In this document: in pieces, positions 50,256 through 59,255 of the stretch
Layout: every line of letters starts with the position of its first letter
Position numbering within the stretch: position 1 is the stretch's first letter
Assembly: GCA_027618835.1 (NCBI GenBank)
Contig: JAQCHZ010000001.1
Location: forward strand, 62,001 to 126,000
Origin: Chloroflexota bacterium
Lineage (GTDB): Bacteria > Chloroflexota > Dehalococcoidia > Lucifugimonadales > Lucifugimonadaceae
DNA length: 64,000 bases
Direction of reading: 5' to 3'
The notes under the pieces: generated by a model
What the model was told of the DNA's origin: nothing
The model's input: only the letters and a program-made list of their open reading frames with translations
Database searches by the model: none
Translations under genes and position numbers: made by a program

Positions 50256-52044
50256 CTATGCAACGAGTGATTTTTCGTCCCAAGCAGTGAGTCCAGAGTC
50301 AAATTCGTATTCGCGAGGTATTCGCACAATCATTGTAGTTCCCGATCCGACTTCGCTTTCGGCGCTAATTTCGCCATGATGGTGATCGAGAATCATCCGG
50401 CAGAAGTACAGGCCAATGCCGGTACCCGACTGCGCCCGAGTCCCTTCGTTGTCGGCCCGGAAAAACGCGCCGAATACGCCAAGAATGTCACCGGAATCAA
50501 TACTAATTCCCTGATCCGTAACTTTAACAACCACTTCGTCATCGTCGGCTTCGACACTGATATTCACTTCAGTGCCTTCAGCTGAGTATTTTGAAGCGTT
50601 CGTGAGGGGATTTGAAACAACCTGTGTGAGACGAATTTGATCTGCGAACATTTCGATCGATGAATCCTCGATCATTACATTCAATGCTTGGTTCTTTTCT
50701 TGAAGAATAGGGCCAAATGAATCGGCGACATCAGTGAACATTTCCTCAACACCGAAGCGCACGGGCTTCAACTCAATCTGACCTCGTTCGATATTGGTCA
50801 ATCCGAGCAGGTCGTCTATCAACTCAGCCAAACGTCGTCCGCTTTGCTGAATGATCTGTAAATGTCGCTGCTGCTTTCCCAGCAAATTTCCAGTCGAGTT
50901 GCGGGTCAGCAAATCGGCGAAAGCCAGAATGCTCGTAAGTGGTGTGCGCAGTTCGTGCGAAACAGTGGTCAACAACTCTGACTTGTCTGCAGACACACGT
51001 TCCAAGTTCGCGCCGTTCAGCTTCGGTCTATTCCCATTCAAGCCGTGTAGCCGCAAGCTCCATTGATTGGGCATGCATTTCGGCTGCAGCAATGGCACCC
51101 GCAATGTTCGACGCAACGGTGTTCCATAAAGATAAATGATGGCGAACATACCGTGCCCTAGAACTCGCAACGACCGTCAGTTTACCGACCATCGCTCCGC
51201 CGATCTTCATGTCCGAGGTCAAAGTGATCTGATGAGGTGAACCGCCAGCAACAGGAGTCACACCGTAGAACCAACGGTCCTCGGTGTCGTCATTGACTCC
51301 TGTTGCCAGCGAAATTGCTACACCGTCGGCTGGAACAATTCCCCAGAGGTCATGCTCAAAATCTGACATAGAACTCTCGATATCCAGCGATGAGCTAATT
51401 GTTTTTGCGAGAGCGGAAATCGTCTAGCGTTCAACTAACTCACGTCGCAATCGTTTGTATATACGTAGGTTCGCGAACGAACCGGCGACTGCATCAGCCA
51501 GCATCTGTGTGGTGTGAACGTTTGCCATGTCATACGACCCCGGCAATTTTGATGCCACAGTCAACACGCCAATTACAGTTCCATCGGCAATGATCGGGGC
51601 ATCGATCATCGACCGAAGTCCTGCTTTGTACATCCACCATGCTGGCGACTTCCCGCTATGGGCTACCTGCTCAACCTCGCACATTGCTGCTGATTTGGTT
51701 GAAAACACCTCTGGCTGGGGCACAGCGTCGAGGCTAATCGACCATTCATCGGACATTCCGCTGATCCTAACTCCGCATTGAAGCAAGTTATCGACGGTCC
51801 ATTCAGTGTGGTCTACCTGAGCAAGGCTGATGTAATCGAAACCGATCACCTTCCCGCCGTGCTCTACAAACCTACTTGAGTGGTTTGGTGACTCGAAGTT
51901 ATCTCCGAGTATTTGTCCAGTTTCCAGTAGAAGTTTTGCTTGACCATCTCGACCTGAATACAAGTCCGAAACCTTTAAAAGCCAACTTTTCAGCCGACCG
52001 GTTTGAACCTGGTCAGTGGGGTATGTCGAATTGGCTGTTGCCAT
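50256..52044 (-). pseudogene. GAF-GAF-histidine kinase gene, broken by two amber codons and a frameshift
   Basis: Three pieces line up as one kinase. Piece one (from 52044) is a GAF domain ending RRELVER. TAG follows at 51426-51424, and the same frame continues TISALAKTISSSLDIESS into a second GAF domain (ATGVNDDTEDRWFYGV to MELAATRLEWE). TAG at 51030-51028 follows, the frame continues TEAERREL, and a one-base shift near 51003 leads into ERVSADKSELLTTVSHELRTPLTSIL, the HisKA domain, and then a HATPase_c domain (DQGISIDSGDILGVFGAFFRADNEG, GTGIGLYFCRMIL). All three defects are simple, and both stops are explained by CAG to TAG. It lies just upstream of the phoB-phoR pair but need not be related to it. 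Confidence 0.85.
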
Positions 52045-52206
52045 TAGGGCTGGTCAATACATCTACTGAAACAACACGAGTGCTGCTGCACCGGCATAAC
52101 ATCAGTATTCAGCCCTATCGGTAGTCTCGGCTATGACCAGTCGGATTCACCCAGTAGGCCTTGTGGTTTGCGTATGGGTGTTTTTACGCACCAAATGCAA
52201 AGACGT

Positions 52207-53268
52207 TTACACGGTTTCTGATCGACCAGATTCAGCAGAACGATATGCAGCGTCGATCATCTCAACCGCTCGCATACCTGCCCAACCCGGTGCCCAGTTC
52301 ACAGAACTCTTGCCGCTCACGATGTCGGCAAAGTTGGCTGTTGGTCCGCCCCCAAAATACTCACCAGCATCGGGCTGAAGATCCATGTTGAAGTTATCGC
52401 CATCGTGCCGAAGAACTTCAAGACGAGCACGATCGCAGTCGACCGACATGACACCTTCGGAGCCGAAAATCCTAACGTCCAGCTGAAACTGCTGATTATC
52501 AGGCAGCGCTCCCGCACCACTAAATGACCCTATCGCACCACCAGAGAACCGAACGGCGAACGAGTCGTACAGCTCCACTTTGCTTGTTGGTGCTGAGGTA
52601 AGCGCAGAAACCGTCTCAGCTCGTAGCCCAGTGAGCCAGTAAGCCAATCCAGCTGAATGCGACATTTGAGCCAGAGCGTACCCGCCACCAGCCACTACAG
52701 GGTCGGCCCAAGTATCGGTGGCAGGAGCGAACATGTTGTCGCCTGCTCCACCGCCAGTAGACATGAACTCCTTGCCTTCTAGAAGTGCCCTCACCGGCGA
52801 TGCCATGTGGCACATCACGTACTCAATTTCTCCTACCGCATCCTCGTCCATCCGACGTTTTGCTTCTTGAATGAACTCACCGTAGTGCCATCCGTACGGA
52901 ACCATAAGCTCGACGCCCTGACGATCTGCCTCTTCGACGAGTTCACGAGCCTCTTCGGCTTTCGTTGTCAAAGGTTTTTCGCAAAGTACGTGCAGCCCAC
53001 GTTTCAAAGCGGCGAGTGCGTGCTCGTAGTGCAATGTGTGCGGCGAGGCGACTACCACGCCTTTTAGACCGGGAGTGTCGAGTAATTCTTCGTAGTTCTC
53101 AGTGGCGTGAGCAAAACCGAATTTAGATTTAACCTGCTGAAGCTCGTCGGCACCGAGTCGGCACACGCTCGCAAGCTCGATATCTTCTCGTTTGACCAAC
53201 ACCGGCAAGTGGTTCGCAGTCGCCCACCAACCAGCACCGATAAGTCCGATTTTAGATTTTGCTGTCAT
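52207..53268 (-). CDS. Gfo/Idh/MocA-family oxidoreductase
   Basis: 353 residues from the ATG at 53268. The N-terminal NAD(P)-binding motif is GLIGAGWWATANH at about residues 8-20, and the EKP signature is intact in HVLCEKPLTTKAEE near residue 95. The substrate domain carries YGWHYGEFIQEAKR, GGGYALAQMSHSAGLAYWL and SFSGAGALPDN. It is a better-preserved family member than the one at 43232. A sugar, inositol or related polyol is the likely substrate. Single gene by context. Confidence 0.9.
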   Translation of the reverse strand: MTAKSKIGLIGAGWWATANHLPVLVKREDIELASVCRLGADELQQVKSKFGFAHATENYEELLDTPGLKGVVVASPHTLHYEHALAALKRGLHVLCEKPLTTKAEEARELVEEADRQGVELMVPYGWHYGEFIQEAKRRMDEDAVGEIEYVMCHMASPVRALLEGKEFMSTGGGAGDNMFAPATDTWADPVVAGGGYALAQMSHSAGLAYWLTGLRAETVSALTSAPTSKVELYDSFAVRFSGGAIGSFSGAGALPDNQQFQLDVRIFGSEGVMSVDCDRARLEVLRHDGDNFNMDLQPDAGEYFGGGPTANFADIVSGKSSVNWAPGWAGMRAVEMIDAAYRSAESGRSETV

Positions 53269-53332
53269 CACCGCTCCAACATTCGATTACTTCGCATTTG
53301 ACTCTCGACACCGTCATCCTTAGCCACGCCTG

Positions 53333-53351
53333 TCCTGAGCCTGCCGAAGGG
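53333..53351. repeat. REP-like motif TCCTGAGCCTGCCGAAGGG
   Basis: This 19-mer closely resembles the short CCTGAGC-n-GTCGAAGGG element that is scattered between genes in many bacterial genomes. It abuts the stop codon of the small basic protein. Only one copy was noticed in this window. Confidence 0.4.
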
Positions 53352-53564
53352 TCATTCGTCTTTTCCAGCAAGCCCAAGCATGTCCATGACATCGTTGATT
53401 GCCGAATCTGAGACCTGCGTCTTTGAGCCTTTGCCGCGCTGCGACTTCGGCTTCCTCTTCTTTTTCACCTTCGGATGCGCCGCTTCGAGCCGTCGTGCCT
53501 GACACGTGGTGCAAGTGCACGTCTTCGGGTGTTTGCTATCCGTCCTATGGTGCCGCTCTTTCAT
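53352..53564 (-). CDS. Small basic cysteine-containing protein
   Basis: A 70-residue protein with a Cys-x-Cys-x-x-Cys cluster (TCTCTTCQARRLE) near residues 16-21, then a lysine/arginine-rich stretch (KVKKKRKPKSQRGKGSK) and a final amphipathic helix (NDVMDMLGLAGKDE). The composition suggests RNA or DNA binding, possibly with a metal. I recognise no family. The ATG at 53564 is used. A REP-like motif follows directly. Confidence 0.5.
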   Translation of the reverse strand: MKERHHRTDSKHPKTCTCTTCQARRLEAAHPKVKKKRKPKSQRGKGSKTQVSDSAINDVMDMLGLAGKDE

Positions 53565-53659
53565 CCAGCGATTCTAGATGAACATCGCAGCCAGCGAAGC
53601 GATTCAAGCATTTTTGTGTTATTTATTACAACGCGACTAACTGACCATCGTAGAATCCA

Positions 53660-54265
53660 ATAATAATCATTCACCTAGTTCGACACGGTCTGCCGAAAAT
53701 CGGAAGCGATGGGCTCTACTTGCCAAACGCAGGACTGACCGAGCTCGGACATCGCCAAGCATCTCTCGCAGCTGGCAGAATCGTACGACTGAAACCGGAC
53801 GCCTCATTTACGAGCGACATCCCTAGAGCTACCGAATCGGCAGCGCACTTTGAGCAAGCGACCAATCAGAACGTTCGCCAAATCCCGAATCTTGCCGAGT
53901 TAAAGACAGTCAACATCTGGGATCCACACGATTCCATCAAGAAGCGAATCTCCCAAGGCGACTATCACGTCGATTTCAAAAGCATGGGCGGCGAAACCAT
54001 CACCGAGTTCAGCCATCGTGCCATCGAAGGATTTTCCGAGTTACTACACATCGCTTCGATATCCGGACTCAACAGAATCGCCGCGTTCCTCCACTAAGGT
54101 GTGATCGGCACCATCATCGACCACCTCGAAGGCAGGAATGTCTTCGACACAAAACGCCGTGCCGCTATGCCCTACGGCGCGCTAATCACAGTCGACACCG
54201 AATCGAACGCGCCGCACTTCCCCGGCTACTGGGAAACCGATCATCTCGATGAGTTGACCAGCTAA
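53660..54265 (+). pseudogene. Histidine phosphatase (phosphoglycerate mutase-like), start codon lost and nonsense codon
   Basis: The frame IIIHLVRHGLPK contains the catalytic RHG motif but opens with ATA (53660-53662) after a stop, where family members have ATG; one G-to-A change would remove the start. The frame runs through LTELGHRQASLAAGRI, TSDIPRATESAAHF and GGETITEFSHRA to IAAFLH, where TAA (54095-54097) interrupts. GVIGTIIDHLEGRN follows, the normal second catalytic-His region, then the end PHFPGYWETDHLDELTS at 54265. CAA to TAA explains the stop. Confidence 0.85.
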
Positions 54266-54271
54266 ACCCTA

Positions 54272-55681
54272 CTAATGAAACGCAGGGTGATGACCGCCCG
54301 AGTCACGCTCGATCATCTGGTTTACATCGGAAATCGTCAGCGGGTTTTGGGGCCAATCTTCTGGTGCAACATGAGACAGTCTCAACAGCAAGCGAGCCAA
54401 CTGACCCGCGTACTCTTTGAGTTCCCTAACGTTTAATTTATTTGCGGCGTCACCAACCTCGTGGTGGAACTTGGCATCTTCATGCCGACCCCAGAATCGC
54501 CAGCGCCAAGTGATCGAAGCTTCAATCGCTTCTTCGACGAACGGGAAATGATCCGAGTGAGCGTCCATATGCGACAAAACGTGACATTTCAGTCCATCGT
54601 CCATCGTATCGAGCTGCGACTGCATGAACTGCCGTAGATGAGGGAACGCAAGAACAATCCCCTTCATGTGACCCGTAGAAAGTTCATCCAAATTAATATT
54701 CAGAAGCGGTTTTTCTTCTCGACTTGCGGAGCCTTCGGAGTAGTGCCGTGCGACATACGACCGTGCCCCTTGCAGGTGTTGCTCCTCACCACTCCACGTA
54801 GCAAATCGAATCGACATTCCTGGTCGGACGCCCATCTCTTTCACAAGCGCTGCCATCACTCGAGCAGTCTCCATCACCCCAATAGTTCCCGACGTGTTGT
54901 CGTTTCCTCCGGGCGTCTTGAGCACCGTGTCGTGGTGACCCGCCAAAATCAAGTGACGTTCAGGGTGGGTTGATCCTGTAATCTCGGCGACCGTGTTGTG
55001 GGCCTCGGTATTGAAGTATTCAGCATCGACCGAAACATGAACTCTTGGCGAGCCACCAGCAATACGCCTCAGATAAGCTCCGTCTTCCGAGCTGGTCTTA
55101 ACCACTGCTATGGCGTTCTTCTGCGGCCCAACGTTTAGCCACTCGTCAGAGTTTGCATACTCCATTCGACCACCCGTCTTGGGTTCGATGGCGATGATGC
55201 ACGCGGCACCCGCTGCGGCGAGTCGTACTATCCGCGCAGTAAACGGCTCAGGGGCGGTGAACGGCTCGGGGCCGATCGTTGCTAGCACTACTGAACCTTC
55301 GATGCGACCGCCAAGGGCCTCCACTTCGTGCGGAGAGGCGTGCCCGGCGTCAACGAGCGGCGTAGTTAGGTCGATTGCTTTGCAACGCAGGAACGGCAGT
55401 GCGGCGATCGGGCGATTATTGTCGTCGGGCAGTGAAATCGAAACGTCGCCATGATTCCATGTTTCCAAAGTAAACGGCTCAACTTCAGCTCGATCAACCC
55501 CGGCGGCTTCCATCTGATCTCGAATGTATGCAGCTGCACGTAAATCTTCGGCAGAGCCACCCCAGCGCGGACCGATAACGTCGGCAAGCTCAGTGAGATG
55601 CTGCTTTATCTGCGATCCCGACCACGCTTCACCCATCAAGAAGCGGTCGATTTCATGCCAGTTCAAATTCAATTCGTTCAC
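54272..55681 (-). CDS. M28-family zinc aminopeptidase
   Basis: A 469-residue co-catalytic zinc peptidase without a recognisable signal peptide. The zinc ligands are in LAGHHDTVLKTPGGNDNTSG (His and Asp), WSGEEQHLQGA (Glu pair) and the last segment HMDAHSDHFPF. A protease-associated-like insert (about residues 110-220) sits before the catalytic core, as in many M28 enzymes. A short direct repeat, EPFTAPEPFTA near residue 143, lies inside the insert. The start is GTG at 55681. Probably degrades peptides imported by the cell. Confidence 0.9.
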   Translation of the reverse strand: MNELNLNWHEIDRFLMGEAWSGSQIKQHLTELADVIGPRWGGSAEDLRAAAYIRDQMEAAGVDRAEVEPFTLETWNHGDVSISLPDDNNRPIAALPFLRCKAIDLTTPLVDAGHASPHEVEALGGRIEGSVVLATIGPEPFTAPEPFTARIVRLAAAGAACIIAIEPKTGGRMEYANSDEWLNVGPQKNAIAVVKTSSEDGAYLRRIAGGSPRVHVSVDAEYFNTEAHNTVAEITGSTHPERHLILAGHHDTVLKTPGGNDNTSGTIGVMETARVMAALVKEMGVRPGMSIRFATWSGEEQHLQGARSYVARHYSEGSASREEKPLLNINLDELSTGHMKGIVLAFPHLRQFMQSQLDTMDDGLKCHVLSHMDAHSDHFPFVEEAIEASITWRWRFWGRHEDAKFHHEVGDAANKLNVRELKEYAGQLARLLLRLSHVAPEDWPQNPLTISDVNQMIERDSGGHHPAFH

Positions 55682-55905
55682 CCGTTCACGCCATAGTTCG
55701 TGTTAAACATCCAACATCTCAAAAGATCGCTCAGAACAATCAATATCGATGCCGCCGTATGTTACGCATTTTCATCACCTAGTTGGGTGCGTTTTATTCA
55801 CTGAGACACCACGCAAATCGACCGAAGTTCGATAGCACAGTTGGTAAGCTGAACTCAGTTGGAATGGAGCTCATATTTACGTGTCAAAGACGATACTGAT
55901 CCGAA

Positions 55906-56232
55906 ATGAGGCGTGTGTTGATCGTTACTACTACCCAAGATATTCCTGGTTGAGAGATCACCGAAATTCTCGGTCTCACACGTGGTAACTCTGTGAGGGC
56001 TCGTCATGCAGGCCGCGACATCATGGCAAGCCTCCGAAATCTCGTTGTTGGCGAAATATCTGAATACGCCAACCTCCAAGCCGAAACACGAGAAATGGCG
56101 ACACGACGAATGATCGAATTCGCTGAATCGATAGGCGCCGATGCTGTGGTTAGTGTGCGATACACAACTTCAATGATCGCAGCGGGAGCATCCGAGATTC
56201 TCGCCTACGGCACTGCCGTAAAACTCCGCTAA
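55906..56232 (+). pseudogene. YbjQ/UPF0145-family protein with an in-frame TGA at a conserved aromatic position
   Basis: From the ATG at 55906 the frame gives MRRVLIVTTTQDIPG, then TGA (55951-55953), then EITEILGLTRGNSVRARHAGRD and the rest of a normal 107-residue UPF0145 domain (LRNLVVGEISEYANL, ADAVVSVRYTTSM, EILAYGTAVKL). Family members carry Trp or Tyr at the stop position (PGWEI or PGYEI), so TGG to TGA explains it. The rest is intact. The YbjQ family forms a pentameric or decameric ring of uncertain function. Confidence 0.85.
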
Positions 56233-56244
56233 TCTGGCCGCCAG

Positions 56245-57456
56245 CTACCCGTTGTACGTAGTCTCGACGTAACTCTCGACCATGTCGATGAAGTCAGTGG
56301 CGATATTCGGACCCGACAGGAACTTCACGCGCTGCCCATCTACGAAGACTGGCGCTCGTGGATCTTCCCCTGCACCCGGAAGTGAAATTCCGATGTTGGC
56401 GGCCCTTGATTCACCCGGGCCGTTCACAACACAGCCCATCACGGCCACCTGAAGAGCCTCCGAACCAGCGTGACGAGATTGCCACTCTGGCAGCTTGGCG
56501 TCGATGTGGGTTTGAATATCCTGAGCCAGCTCGCGGAACAGCGTCGAAGTCGTTCGTCCGCAGCCTGGGCATGCTGTCACTGCGGGCCGGAATCTACGAA
56601 GGCCGATAGCCTGCAAAATATCCTGACAGAGTCGAACTTCTTTCGACCGATCCCCACCGACTTCTGGCGTTAGTGAAGCACGAATCGTGTCGCCAATGCC
56701 CTGCTCAAGCAGGGTACTCAGAGCAGCCGTCGTAGCAACAACACCCTTCTGACCCATGCCAGCTTCGGTAAGACCCAAATGCAGTGCGAAGTCAGATTTG
56801 TCTGAGAGTTCACGATATACAGCGACCATCTGAGGAAGCCTAGATACCTTGCAAGAAATAATGATCTGGTTCTCGGTGAGACCAATATCAAGTGCCGCTT
56901 CGGCACTCGAAAGTGCGCTTTCGACAAGCGCCTTATTCTCGACCTGCTCCGAGTTCAGCGGTTCGGCCAGGCGCGAGTTTTCGTCCATCTTGTCGGCCAT
57001 CACGTCTGGGTCGAGACTCCCGGCATTCACACCAATCCGAACCGGAGTTCCAAGCTCACAAGCGATCTCAATGAACTGCGTGAAATTCTCGTCGTGTCGA
57101 ACACCACGCCCAACGTTGCCCGGGTTGATACGGAACTTGGCGAGGGTACTGGCGAGTTCGGGATAGTCACGAAGTAGTCGATGTCCAATGAAATGGAAAT
57201 CGCCAACTAGCGGAACATTGCAACCTAGATCGGCGAGTCTCTTGCTAACTTCTGGAACTGCCTCAGCAGCAGCAGAGTTGTTGACCGTGATTCGGACGAT
57301 CTCACTACCAGCGTCTGCAAGAAGTTTAACTTGGGCGACCGTCGCTGCAATATCAGCGGTGTCGGTATCAGTCATCGACTGAACAACGACCTGATTTCCC
57401 CCACCAATCATCACGCCGCCAACGCTAACCGTATGGGTGTTGTCTCGTGCCGCCAG
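56245..57456 (-). CDS. ispG: (E)-4-hydroxy-3-methylbut-2-enyl-diphosphate synthase
   Basis: Iron-sulfur enzyme of the MEP pathway that reduces cyclic MEcPP to HMBPP. It has the TIM-barrel half ([36 protein letters not shown]) and the [4Fe-4S] half with CPGCGRT and GCVVNGPGE. Homology ([14 protein letters not shown]) extends upstream of the first ordinary start, GTG at 57414. That upstream part has no ATG, GTG or TTG; GGAG lies eight bases before a CTG at 57456, which I use as a provisional start. It is the last member of the block that also holds dxr and uppS. Confidence 0.9.
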   Translation of the reverse strand: MAARDNTHTVSVGGVMIGGGNQVVVQSMTDTDTADIAATVAQVKLLADAGSEIVRITVNNSAAAEAVPEVSKRLADLGCNVPLVGDFHFIGHRLLRDYPELASTLAKFRINPGNVGRGVRHDENFTQFIEIACELGTPVRIGVNAGSLDPDVMADKMDENSRLAEPLNSEQVENKALVESALSSAEAALDIGLTENQIIISCKVSRLPQMVAVYRELSDKSDFALHLGLTEAGMGQKGVVATTAALSTLLEQGIGDTIRASLTPEVGGDRSKEVRLCQDILQAIGLRRFRPAVTACPGCGRTTSTLFRELAQDIQTHIDAKLPEWQSRHAGSEALQVAVMGCVVNGPGESRAANIGISLPGAGEDPRAPVFVDGQRVKFLSGPNIATDFIDMVESYVETTYNG

Positions 57457-57594
57457 TTCAATCGCTCCAGTACCAGTAATTAATCTCGAATAAATTCGTA
57501 CTAAACGATTTTACCGGTGAATACGCGAAACATTCACTTTTATGCACACGAATCGTTGATTACAAAACGAACGAAGACCATCTACCGAACCGCT

Positions 57595-59244
57595 CTAGAA
57601 GAACGATTCGCCTCTGATGATGCGAGTTACGTCTTGCACCGAAATCACAGCTATCAGACCGATCAACAGTGCAAAACCAACAAGGTGAACAAGTCCCTCT
57701 TTTTCGGGCGAAATTCGCTTTCCACGTCGAGCGATCTCGACGAAGACGAAGAATATTCGTCCTCCGTCCAAAGCAGGAATGGGCAGAATGTTCAGGATTG
57801 CCAAAGACAGACTCAAAGTCGCCGCCAAAGTTGCGAAGGTAATGATCTTGGCGCCCAGCCCAGCATCAGCTACGGCAATCTCACCAGTGAGCTGACCAAT
57901 ACCGATCGGACCGACAGTCGAAGGACCCTCAAATTGCGGATTCGAGCTACCGATTATCGTTGTCGTCAGCGCGTTTCGTGTCAGAACCACAGTGTCGAGA
58001 GCATGTCGCCAGCCAAGCGGGAACGCTTCGATCGGGCTCAAGCCTTTGTTTACTATCTGGCTGTTTTCGGTCGAAATCTGAACGCCGGTAGCGCCCTCTT
58101 GCACGGTTGTCTTTATTCCGAGAGCGTTGTCGTGCAGTCTTGCGTCTGAAAGGGAAATCTGCTTGCCAGCGTCTTCAGCAACAGCGACCACTTGAAGGAT
58201 GTCGCCCAATGCAGCCGGAGGATCGAGCTTCCCTGCGTCTTCGTTTGAAATCTCATAAAGCGTATCGCTCGGTTCATCAACGACCGTGAGCAGCGTATTT
58301 AGACCCACTGAAACGTCGAATACTCGGGCACGCGACAATGCCATCTCGGTCTCAGGATCGCTTACCTGCGCGACCACTTCACGATACGGCGGCTTCCATC
58401 GAGGTATCAGCGTGACCTTCTCGATGTCACCCGTGTACTGGTACTGAGCTTCTGCAGGTCGTGCAAAAATATTGGGGACACCCGACTGAAGCTCCCAAGT
58501 GCTCTCAGCACCGAGCTTCACAGTGACCGCTTGCTGCAGTTCCGAAATGTTATCGATCGTTCGACCATCAACCTTGACGATCTTGTCGCCCGGTTGGATT
58601 CCCGCTTCGTCAGCGGGGGAGCCAGGGAACACAGTGACAATCGTTACATTACCTACGGGTTTCTCAGCTGGGATCATCAGAACCAACGGCAGAAGAACGA
58701 ACGGAATCACCAGATTCACGAACGCACCTGCGCCCATAACTACGATCCGTTGCCAACGAGGCTTGCTACCGAGCGAACCAACAGCGCTGCTGCTTTCTTC
58801 GCCAACCATACGAACAAATCCACCAAGCGGAAGCCAGTTGAACGACCACAACATATCGGCAACGATCATCTGGTCGCCATCTATCGATTTGATCTTGCCG
58901 GTGACGATCATGCCACCTTCCGACGCCTCAGCGTCATCGCCCTTCGCACGCGGTCGAACGCTAACGGCAACCGATCTGCCCTGCTCATCACGCATTGTGC
59001 GAATCGTGGCGGCCTTACCTACTAACGACTCTTTGTCGATTTCGTAGACGGTCTCTGCGTCGACGAACACCGGAGTTTTCCCACTCCAAATTCCGCCAGC
59101 ACGTGGCGGATAACCGAACCCGAATTCGAGAGTTTTAACTCCGAATCTACGGGCAGTCCAAAGGTGACCTAATTCATGAAGGATTACGAGGGGGCCGAGC
59201 ACGAGAAGAAACGTGACGACACCGAAAAATACTGTTTCTGGCAT
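57595..59244 (-). CDS. rseP: Site-2-protease-family intramembrane metalloprotease
   Basis: 549 residues from the ATG at 59244. The zinc motif is HELGH at residues 23-27 in the first helix. A long insert (residues about 60-140, acidic) follows. The PDZ domain is near residues 195-265 (VFPGSPADEAGIQPGDKIVKVDGR), and the second ligand motif lies in ILPIPALDGGRI near residue 490. RseP cleaves membrane-bound anti-sigma factors and clears signal-peptide remnants. The insert makes it longer than E. coli RseP (about 450). It lies 11 bp downstream of dxr. Confidence 0.93.
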   Translation of the reverse strand: MPETVFFGVVTFLLVLGPLVILHELGHLWTARRFGVKTLEFGFGYPPRAGGIWSGKTPVFVDAETVYEIDKESLVGKAATIRTMRDEQGRSVAVSVRPRAKGDDAEASEGGMIVTGKIKSIDGDQMIVADMLWSFNWLPLGGFVRMVGEESSSAVGSLGSKPRWQRIVVMGAGAFVNLVIPFVLLPLVLMIPAEKPVGNVTIVTVFPGSPADEAGIQPGDKIVKVDGRTIDNISELQQAVTVKLGAESTWELQSGVPNIFARPAEAQYQYTGDIEKVTLIPRWKPPYREVVAQVSDPETEMALSRARVFDVSVGLNTLLTVVDEPSDTLYEISNEDAGKLDPPAALGDILQVVAVAEDAGKQISLSDARLHDNALGIKTTVQEGATGVQISTENSQIVNKGLSPIEAFPLGWRHALDTVVLTRNALTTTIIGSSNPQFEGPSTVGPIGIGQLTGEIAVADAGLGAKIITFATLAATLSLSLAILNILPIPALDGGRIFFVFVEIARRGKRISPEKEGLVHLVGFALLIGLIAVISVQDVTRIIRGESFF

Positions 59245-59255
59245 ATGTCTTAATG

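Noticed and set aside
1229..51430. A shared TAG-AC context at three amber codons as a recoding signal.
   Set aside because: The same context follows a normal stop (fhs at 5493), and three cases are too few.
10750..55953. Reassignment of TGA to Trp (alternative genetic code), suggested by three TGA at aromatic positions.
   Set aside because: TGA is a normal stop for several intact genes (for example at 3275, 15796, 20728, 38961 and 44371). TGG encodes Trp everywhere else. TAG and TAA interruptions also occur, which a TGA-only change would not explain.
57517..58149. A 210-codon open frame antisense to rseP.
   Set aside because: Its composition is irregular, it has no domain pattern, and rseP on the other strand is clearly real.
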